Origin: JADJPO01 sp963825645
Lineage (GTDB): Bacteria > Actinomycetota > Actinomycetes > Actinomycetales > Kineosporiaceae
NCBI GenBank assembly: GCA_963825645.1
Contig: CAWGTT010000003.1
Location: forward strand, 431,111 to 495,110
Direction: 5' to 3'
Length of the DNA stretch: 64,000 nt
In this document: positions 58,124 through 64,000 of the stretch, piece after piece
How the letters are laid out: every line of letters starts with the position of its first letter
Numbering within the stretch: position 1 is the stretch's first letter
Notes under the pieces: model-generated
Seen by the model: the letters and a program-made list of their open reading frames with translations, nothing else
The model's database searches: none
What the model was told of the DNA's origin: nothing
Made by a program: the position numbers and the translations under genes

Positions 58124-58684
58124 TCAACGGGCGCGGTGTCCTTCGAGGAATGCGGTGACGGCAGCCCGCGTGTCTAGCTTCACGGGCGGCTCGGCGCCGG
58201 TGCGCGCCCAGAGGCCGCCTGCGACGAACGGGCCCAGCAGGAGCAGGAGCTGCTGCCACGGGTCGCCCGGGGCGAGTCGGCCGTGCCGCTGATGCGCCTG
58301 CAGGACGTGCACAGCTTGGCCCAGGTTGACCAAGAGCGGCGCCATGGCTTCACGCAGCGCCGGGTGACGCGCGGTCTCGACGAGCAGCGTGACCACGGCG
58401 CCGCCGAACATCCGTGTGGTTACCTGGAATGCGTCGACCATCCTGAGCAGGTCAGCCTCCACGTCGTCGCCGACCGAGAGGTCGGCGAAGGGCGCCGTCG
58501 ACAGACCGTGAGTCAGAGCAGCCTCGACGAGTGCGGCCTTGGTGCCGAATCGCCGGTAGATCGTCACCTCGTTGATCCCAGCACACCGGGCCACCTCCTG
58601 GGTGGTCAGGGCGTCGTAGCCGCGTTCGGTGAACACGTCGATGGTGGCCCGGAACAGGGCGTCGGTGTCGATCAGCTTCGGCAT
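58124..58684 (-). CDS. TetR-family transcriptional repressor
   Basis: 186 aa from ATG 58684; the frame is open far upstream but similarity starts here. N-terminal HTH: IDTDALFRATIDVFTERGYDALTTQEVARCAGINEVTIYRRFGTKAALVEAAL. C-terminal ligand domain with LVETARHPALREAMAPLLVNL. Divergent from the nitroreductase gene, with a perfect palindrome between them, so it most likely represses both. Confidence 0.92.
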   Translation of the reverse strand: MPKLIDTDALFRATIDVFTERGYDALTTQEVARCAGINEVTIYRRFGTKAALVEAALTHGLSTAPFADLSVGDDVEADLLRMVDAFQVTTRMFGGAVVTLLVETARHPALREAMAPLLVNLGQAVHVLQAHQRHGRLAPGDPWQQLLLLLGPFVAGGLWARTGAEPPVKLDTRAAVTAFLEGHRAR

Positions 58685-58717
58685 GCGCGCTCCCACACGA
58701 AGGTATCCACCGCCCAT

Positions 58718-58745
58718 TCTAATGCAAGTTACTACTTGCATTAGA
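58718..58745. promoter_or_regulatory. Perfect 12-bp palindrome, probable TetR operator
   Basis: TCTAATGCAAGT (58718-58729), spacer TACT, ACTTGCATTAGA (58734-58745). AT-rich for this genome, placed midway between the divergent starts of the tetR and nitroreductase genes. Confidence 0.85.
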
Positions 58746-58751
58746 GGTTCA

Positions 58752-60032
58752 GTGGCCCTAGTCTCGACGGTGGGACCGACCCACCCGGGGGTCCGCGAAG
58801 GAGAGCGAGGATGCGCAGCAGCGACCGCGAACCGGGGGCCCTCGCCGGACCTGCTGACCAGCGCCCCGCCGAGTGCCCGCGACGTGCAGCGGTCGCACGC
58901 CGCCGACGGCGTCCGACCGTGGGTCCAGCGGAACCCGCTCTGGCAGATCAAGCTCCGGCTCCAGTTCACCGGATGGCTGCAGTACCTCGCCCCGATCGGC
59001 CCAGCGTTGCTGCTGCTCGCCGTGGCGGGCGTGGGGGCGCTGATCGGTGGTGCGCGGGTGCTGCTCGTCGGACTGCCGCTGACCCTCGGCCTGCTCCTGC
59101 TGCTCGTTGTCGCCGTCGATCTGGTCACCGTGCGGCTCGACGTGCGCCCCCGAGAGCCGCACCCGCCGCGGATGGACGACCTCGACGTGTTCGACATCAT
59201 GCGGGCTCGTCGCTCGTGCCGCTCGTTCCAGCACCGGACGCTCACCGATGACGACCGCGCCGCACTCCTGGCCTGGGCCGAGGAACACACTCGCCCACGC
59301 ACCCTGCTGGGCACCGCACCGATCCGCCTCGAGTACCTCGCCGTGCCGCTGACGGTGTGGCCGGCCGTCGGCGCACACGAGTTCCTCGTCGCGGTCGCCC
59401 CGCGCGACTACGACCGCGTAGCGATCATCGACGTGGGCCGCAGCCTCCAGAAGATCGTGATCGAGGCCACCCGCGCGGGCATCTCCACCTGTTGGATCGG
59501 GCCCGGCGCCGACCAGTCGAGCATCAAGGCGGCGCTCGGTGACCGCTTCGACCCCGCCCACGACCACGTCATCTGCGTGTGCGCCATCGGCTACCGATCC
59601 CGCTTCGTACCCCTGCTCATCCGGGCGATGACCGCCAAGATGCACACCAGGCTCCCGCCAACGCAGCTGTTCTTCGCCGACGACGATCTCACCCGCCCCC
59701 TCGACGTGACCGCCCCGCCCTACAGCGAGTTCGGACGATGCTACGAGGTCTGCCAGTGGTCACCCTCGTCCTACAACGGCCAGACCACACGCGCCATAGT
59801 GCAGGCCACAGACGCCGTCCACCGCGTCGACTTCGCCACCTCCACCTCCTCGCGGTACTACGCACCGGTCGCGCTGGGCATCTGGCTGGCGAACTGGGAA
59901 ACCGGCTGCCAGGCCTTGGACATCCACGGACGCACCACCGTGCTCCCCGAGCACCCAACCGACACCACAGACACCCCCGGCCGACTCACCTATGGAGCGA
60001 CCTGGCTGCGCGACCACCCGGCGACGACCTGA
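58752..60032 (+). CDS. Membrane-anchored nitroreductase-family protein
   Basis: About 427 aa if the GTG at 58752 is used. Two transmembrane helices (YLAPIGPALLLLAVAGVGALI and LLVGLPLTLGLLLLLVVAVDLV, ~residues 80-125) precede an FMN-dependent nitroreductase domain: FDIMRARRSCRSFQHRTLTDDDRAALLAWAEEH, VAIIDVGRSLQKIVIEATRAGISTCWIGPG, GYRSRF, and a second half with RCYEVCQWSPSSYNGQTTRAIV. The best ribosome site (AAGGAG, ATG 58811) is one frame off; a single extra base near 58849 would connect them. Under the TetR operator, so likely inducible. Confidence 0.8.
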   Translation: MALVSTVGPTHPGVREGERGCAAATANRGPSPDLLTSAPPSARDVQRSHAADGVRPWVQRNPLWQIKLRLQFTGWLQYLAPIGPALLLLAVAGVGALIGGARVLLVGLPLTLGLLLLLVVAVDLVTVRLDVRPREPHPPRMDDLDVFDIMRARRSCRSFQHRTLTDDDRAALLAWAEEHTRPRTLLGTAPIRLEYLAVPLTVWPAVGAHEFLVAVAPRDYDRVAIIDVGRSLQKIVIEATRAGISTCWIGPGADQSSIKAALGDRFDPAHDHVICVCAIGYRSRFVPLLIRAMTAKMHTRLPPTQLFFADDDLTRPLDVTAPPYSEFGRCYEVCQWSPSSYNGQTTRAIVQATDAVHRVDFATSTSSRYYAPVALGIWLANWETGCQALDIHGRTTVLPEHPTDTTDTPGRLTYGATWLRDHPATT

Positions 60033-60442
60033 AACTCCTGCACCCGACGACGCATATCGATCGATCTGACGTACGCGCCGGGTCGGTACTGGTACCGAAG
60101 CATCCCCGCGTCTGAGCTGGGGAGGTCCCCACAACGCCCCTTTCCAGCCGCGTGGCAGAGAGCCAAGATCCGGCGCCGAGCCCGATGCATGTCATCTACT
60201 CGCGGCAAGAGCGGACGGCACGGAACGCGGCACGAGCGGATGGCCGCGCTACTCGCGGCATGAGCGTAATGGCCGCGCTCATCGCGGCATGAGCGGAATG
60301 GCCGCTCCGCGGCATGTCCGTACGTTGGTCGAGGACCAACCTGCTCCGGCGTGGTTCTGAACCCGCTGAGCGCCGGTTCGACGGACCCCGCTGGCGACGG
60401 GGATGGACGATGAGCGGCTCCTCGGCCGGAGGATCGTGGCTT
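60033..60442. other. Intergenic stretch with tandem repeats
   Basis: 410 bp between the nitroreductase gene and the IS1595-type element. No supported gene; the central part (60201-60330) is the tandem repeat array described separately. Confidence 0.5.
60201..60330 (+). repeat. Degenerate tandem repeats, 25-29 bp period
   Basis: CGCGGC units start at 60201, 60226, 60254, 60283 and 60308, each followed by GAGCG(G/T)A and mostly GGCCGCGCTC, giving GAGCG/CGCTC half-palindromes. Largest array of the dispersed family. Confidence 0.75.
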
Positions 60443-61542
60443 GGGGCTATTCAGCTGACCGGACTAGCGCAGGTCAGTGGTGCGCCAGGGACGCGCTGCC
60501 CGCGGGCGGTCGAGGCTCGGCGGGTTACCGCCGCCCCCGGGTGGAATGGGCGTGATCTTCTTGGGCTTGGAGTCGATGACGAGGTCGCGGTAGCGGACCG
60601 GCTCGTGGCCGACGGCGAGCTCGAGGATGCGGTAGAACACCATGCCGCGGCTGCTGGACGGCGGCGGTTGAAGCGGAAGGTGAACTCGTCCAGGTAGCTC
60701 TGCAGGTGGGCCTCCTCGACCGAGCCTTGGTGGGTACCGAGCAGCCAGCGCTTGGCCAGGGAGGCGACGCGGTGCACTCCTGGCAGGAGCTCGCCGGGAT
60801 CCTCGCCGCGGGCGCGGGCGGCCCGTTGGCTGCGTCGGTCATGGGTGTAGCCGAGCCGCTCGATCCCGCGGTAGCCGTGCCAGCCGTCGGTGATGACGGT
60901 GGCCCCCGGTTCGATGTTCGCGGTGACGAACGGGTGCAGGCTGGCGGCCGAGGCGTCGGGGATGATGCTCATCCGGGTGCGGCCGTAGCCACGGGGTTCG
61001 TGGACCTCGACCGCCACTGCCACAAGGGCCTTCTTGCCTGGGCCCGCCCGCCGGCCAGCCCGGCTTCCTCGCCGCGGATGTAGGTCTCGTCGACCTCGAC
61101 CGTGCCGGTCAGGCGATCGCGGCCGGGGCGCACCAGGACCGACCGCAGGCGGTGCAGCATGGCCCAGGCGGTCGCGTAGGAGCCGATCTCCAGCGTGCGC
61201 TGCAGGCTCAGCGCCGAGACGCCGTCCTTGCCGAGGCGAAGATCCAGCAGGCGGTGAACCAGACCGTCAGCGGCGTGCGTCGCCGGTCGAACAGGGTGCC
61301 CGCGGTCACCGACGTGCGCTTCCCGCAGCCGGGGCACTTGTACCGGCCATCCCCGATCGCCCAGCCGCCGGCGTGCTCGCAGCGCGGGCAGGCGAAGCCG
61401 TCCGGCCAGCGCAGCCACTCCAGGTAGTCCAGGCAGTCAGCGTCGGTGGCGAACCACGCCTGGAACTCCCCGGTCGACCTGGGATAGTGCTGGCCCGGCC
61501 TCGGGCGCTGCACGTCCACGCCCGGATCATAGTCCGGTCAGC
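60443..61542. mobile_element. IS1595-type insertion sequence
   Basis: Left inverted repeat GGGGCTATTCAGCTGACC at 60443-60460, continuing to 60466. The inner part GCTGACCGGACTA is repeated in inverse at 61530-61542. The outer 11 bp of the right repeat are missing: the group II intron sequence begins exactly there. Contains one damaged transposase gene. Confidence 0.7.
60464..61519 (-). pseudogene. IS1595 family transposase, frameshifted
   Basis: N-terminal zinc ribbon FACPRCEHAGGW...YKCPGCGKRTSVTAGTLF, then TLEIGSYATAWAMLHRLRS, catalytic GTVEVDETYIRGEE, GATVITDGWHGYRGIERLGY, and C-terminal LDEFTFRFNRRR. About 330 aa when joined. Three frame changes, near 61235, 61035 and 60660, here fit single-base deletions (or two-base insertions), unlike the insertion pattern elsewhere. 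Confidence 0.78.
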
Positions 61543-63477
61543 GTCGGGTAGCCCGGGGGATTTCACCCCCGGGCTCCCACAGATCCGGGCGTGACAGTCT
61601 CCCGTTACCGGGCTCTTGTCGTCCTGGTCACCAGACAGGGGGCCGGTGGCCCACGCCCAGTGCGCGAACATGCGCGGGCATCGCTGGACGATCCTGCGCC
61701 AGCACCGGAGGGCCTTCTTCTTCGCCCGCAGCCGTTTGTACTTCTTGCGGATCCAACGCATCAGGTAGGCGTTGATGCGCGCCAGGAGGGGATACAGCGC
61801 CGACCGGTAGAAGGCACCGTAGTACTTCATCCAACCTCGCACGATCGGGTTGATCTCCTTCGCCACGTCGACCAGGTCAACGCCGGTGCGATGGTGCAGC
61901 CGCCAGGACCGCACCTCCGCACTGATCTTCTTCAGGGCGTCCTTGCTGATCGCCGGGAGGAACGACCTGAACATCCGCCCGTTCTTGGCCCGCGCCGTGC
62001 GCTGCCGGAACGTGAACCCCAGGAACGTGAACTCGGTGTGCTCGTAGGCGGCACGCCGCCTCTCGTCCTGGCAGTACACGATCCGGGTCTTGTCCGGGTG
62101 CAACCGCAGCCCGACCTGGGCCATCCGCTCCTGCGATCGCGGCCAGCACGTATCGTGCCTGCCGCTCGCTGACGCAGTGCACCACCGCGTCGTCCGACGT
62201 AGCGTTCGAACTGGACGGTCGGGAACTCGCGGGCCATCCACGCGTCGAACGCATAGTGCAGGAACAGGTTCGCCAGGACGGGCGAGATCGCGGAACCTTG
62301 CGGGGTTCCCCGGTCTCGCTGCTGCAAGCGTGCCGTCGGGCTGCTGCAGCGGGGCTCGAGCCACCGCTTCACGTACAGCACCACCCACGGGTGGTCGGTG
62401 TGGGCCTCGACCGCCTTGACGACCAGGTCCCACGGGACGCTGTCGAAGAACGTCCGGATGTCCAGATCGATCACCCAGTCCGTTCTTCCAGCAGCGCTGC
62501 CGGCACACCGCGACCGCGTCCAGCGCGGACCGTCCCGGCCGGTAGCCGTAGGAGTCGGGATGGAAGATCGGTTCGACCTTCGCCTCCAGCACTGCGCGCC
62601 ACCACCGTCTGGGCGATCCGGTCGGCCACCGTCGGCACCCCGAACATCCGGGTACCCCCGCCGTGCGGCTTCGGGATCTCCACCGCCCGCACCGGGGGCG
62701 GGAAGTAGCTGCCCGAGGACATCCGATTCCAGATCTTGTACAGGTTGCTCTTCAGATCCTTCTCGAACTCCTCGATGGACACCGCGTCCACCCCCGGCGC
62801 ACCCTTATTCGCCTTCACCTTCTCCCACGCCTCCCACACCTCCCGCTTCGAAATATCGAACGGCTTGCCTGGTGCTTTCAGCTCGTCCACGCAACTCCTC
62901 CCAGGCAGACCCTGGTTGATCGAATAAACACAGTCACGAACGACCCGGCCCCTTCGCTCCGCCCCCATTACAGGAGCCTCATCACTACTACGAGCCGGTC
63001 CGCCAGCGCATCCCGCGACGGTACTCAATCCCTCACGGCTTCAGGACCGCTTGGGACGCTCCCTGTCTCCCACCTGACCAGGCAGGCATGTGTCCGGGAC
63101 ACGCCTTCTCCCGTTCCACACCGACGCAGCAGACCGGGCTCACGTCGCCTACATGCCGGACACCGCCTGGCCAATAGGCGGGCACCCGCCAGGCTCATCC
63201 CGGGATCGCATTGACACCCCGGTTTTGATGTCATCTCTAAGTTTCGACACGTCAACAGCGATTCGCTTCCGCTCGTCTTCCCGATCCCCACCTGACACCT
63301 TCACCGGTGCCTTTTCCTCATCGCTCACCACGACGGTCTTCAGCCAACGCAGCATGAGGTGGTTTGAAGCCTCCCCCCGCAGGGCGACTCCGAAGGGCCT
63401 ACCTTCATCTCCCGTGCAGCACCGCTCAAGAAGCCTCCTACATCAGACCACCTCTCCTGCGTTCGTGACACACGCAC
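61543..63477 (-). mobile_element. Group II intron
   Basis: 1,935 nt on the minus strand. 5' end GTGCG (63477) fits GUGYG; region 62891-63477 is the non-coding ribozyme domain I-III with GTGTCACGAACGCAGGAG near the 5' end. The 3' end has a domain V-like GAGCCCGG...GCCCGGATCTG and a domain VI hairpin AGCCCGGGGG/CCCCCGGGCT, ending CTACCCGAC at 61543. Encodes an LtrA-type reverse transcriptase. It abuts the IS1595 end on one side and the dispersed repeat on the other. Confidence 0.78.
61628..62890 (-). pseudogene. ltrA: Group II intron reverse transcriptase/maturase, frameshifted
   Basis: Start GTG 62890 after GGAGGAG. RT domain: WEKVKANKGAPGVDAVSIEEFE, YFPPPVRAVEIPKPHGGG, VPTVADRIAQTVVA, VEPIFHPDSYGYRPGRSALDAV, DLDIRTFFDSVPWDLV, GTPQGSAISPVLANLFLHYAFD, catalytic YVDD (in YVDDAVVHC after removing one base near 62195), then LGFTFRQRTA and the X/thumb region ending FAHWAWAT. 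At least five frame breaks (62600, 62482, 62350 region, 62195, 62130, most as single insertions). No HNH endonuclease domain seen. Defective as read. Confidence 0.8.
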
Positions 63478-63560
63478 GAGCGTATGGGCCGCGCGGATCG
63501 CGGCAGAAGCGTAAGGCCGCGCTCACCGCGGCGTGAGCGTAATGGCCGCTCGGCGGCAGA
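63478..63560 (+). repeat. Dispersed GAGCG-type repeats, three units
   Basis: Units containing GAGCGTATGGGCCGCGCGG, GAAGCGTAAGGCCGCGCTC and GTGAGCGTAATGGCCGCTC in tandem. The first unit is directly joined to the 5' end of the group II intron. Confidence 0.7.
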
Positions 63561-63669
63561 TCAGGGCGAATGCGGGTTGGTTGGAATGACGCCGGGATGT
63601 TGTTTCACTGAGCGGCCGCCCCGGGGCTGACCTCGCCCTGACGGCTGGGCGTCCGACAGGCTTGACGGC

Positions 63670-64000
63670 TTACGGTAGGTCCGGTCCCGGATGCTCGGCG
63701 AGGAAGTTCTGGGCTTGCGTCTCGTCGACGATGTCATTGTCGACGAGCCATTCCACGGCACGGCGCTGCGCGCGGGGTCACGGAAGGCGTACCAGGCGGG
63801 CAGCAGGTCCGGGTATTCCTCGTGGAGTTTGTCCTTGAACCGCCGGAACGCCCCTTTCCCTCGGATCGCTCGGGCGAATCGGCGTCCTGCGCGCTCGTCG
63901 CTGATCCCGTCAGCGAAGTCGGCCATGTCCTGGTACCACACGGACGACGGCAGCGGATGGATCCCGATCAGATCAACCTCGTCCAGGTCGACGGGGTGTT
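63670..64000 (-). pseudogene. UPF0158 family protein, runs off window, one frameshift
   Basis: Continues past base 64000. Visible UPF0158 features: VDLDEVDLIGIHPLPSSVWYQDMADFADGI, AGRRFARAIRGKGAFRRFKDKL, and after a break near 63768 AVEWLVDNDIVDE and NFLAEHPGPDLP ending at TAA 63670. The break fits a missing base in GACCCCGCGCG (a one-base deletion, or two inserted). Function unknown; family small and cytoplasmic. Confidence 0.7.

Overview
The window is about 70% G+C throughout and comes from a mycelial or sporulating-type actinomycete. It has an SsgB-like SALP protein (a family restricted to morphologically complex actinobacteria), a PGPGW/TIGR02611 membrane protein, an F420/flavin LLM oxidoreductase, an MFS exporter, tRNA-Gly-Cys-Val in tandem and many GTG starts. 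I cannot name the genus from sequence alone. The first 12.75 kb reads as conserved chromosome: EF-G-like translation factor, HIT hydrolase, DUF2500 protein, thrS, cobQ, a proline-racemase-family enzyme, a DUF421 protein, a secreted GH26-like protein, tRNA-Val(CAC), the PGPGW protein, ssgB and pabC/pabB. Every gene there is intact.

After tRNA-Gly(GCC), tRNA-Cys(GCA) and tRNA-Val(GAC) at 12.84-13.10 kb, the window turns into a mosaic of accessory DNA. First comes a complete Tn7-like transposon (13233-18677) with TnsA, TnsB, TnsC and TniQ coding regions, TGTCA/TGACA ends, 31-bp phased end repeats and a perfect 5-bp target duplication (TGGGC). Next is a large minus-strand anti-invader island (18.8-37.4 kb): two HNH endonucleases, a SNF2-type helicase, a giant N6-adenine methyltransferase, a giant DEAD/DEAH helicase with a DUF1998 region and a nuclease-like tail, and a UvrD-like helicase with a RelE/ParE-like head. 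The last four are joined by 4-nt stop/start overlaps (GTGA, GTGA, ATGA). The layout recalls DISARM and Druantia but does not match my memory of either. A tRNA-Ala 3'-half with its terminator (37604-37707) marks an integration boundary.

From 37.8 to 41 kb lie a multiply frameshifted unknown gene, a small unknown gene and a second, broken GH26-like gene. From 41.6 to 51.4 kb are intact genes that look chromosomal: a 775-aa beta-solenoid/membrane protein, DinB, VOC, DUF2267, sulfotransferase, HIT, LLM oxidoreductase and MFS. A MobF relaxase remnant, an IS66-type and an IS3-type element follow (51.7-55.75 kb), with an IS3-truncated SnoaL-like gene end. Then come an alpha/beta hydrolase, a higBA toxin-antitoxin pair under a perfect palindrome, a PPOX protein, a divergent tetR/nitroreductase pair around another perfect palindrome, an IS1595-type element, a group II intron and a UPF0158 gene running off the end.

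A striking window-wide pattern is that mobile, defence and other accessory coding regions carry dozens of frameshifts, nearly all equivalent to single-base insertions, while the chromosomal-type genes carry essentially none. This is either recent insertion-biased decay or an assembly artefact that a homology-based polisher corrected only in conserved genes. Both readings are kept open.
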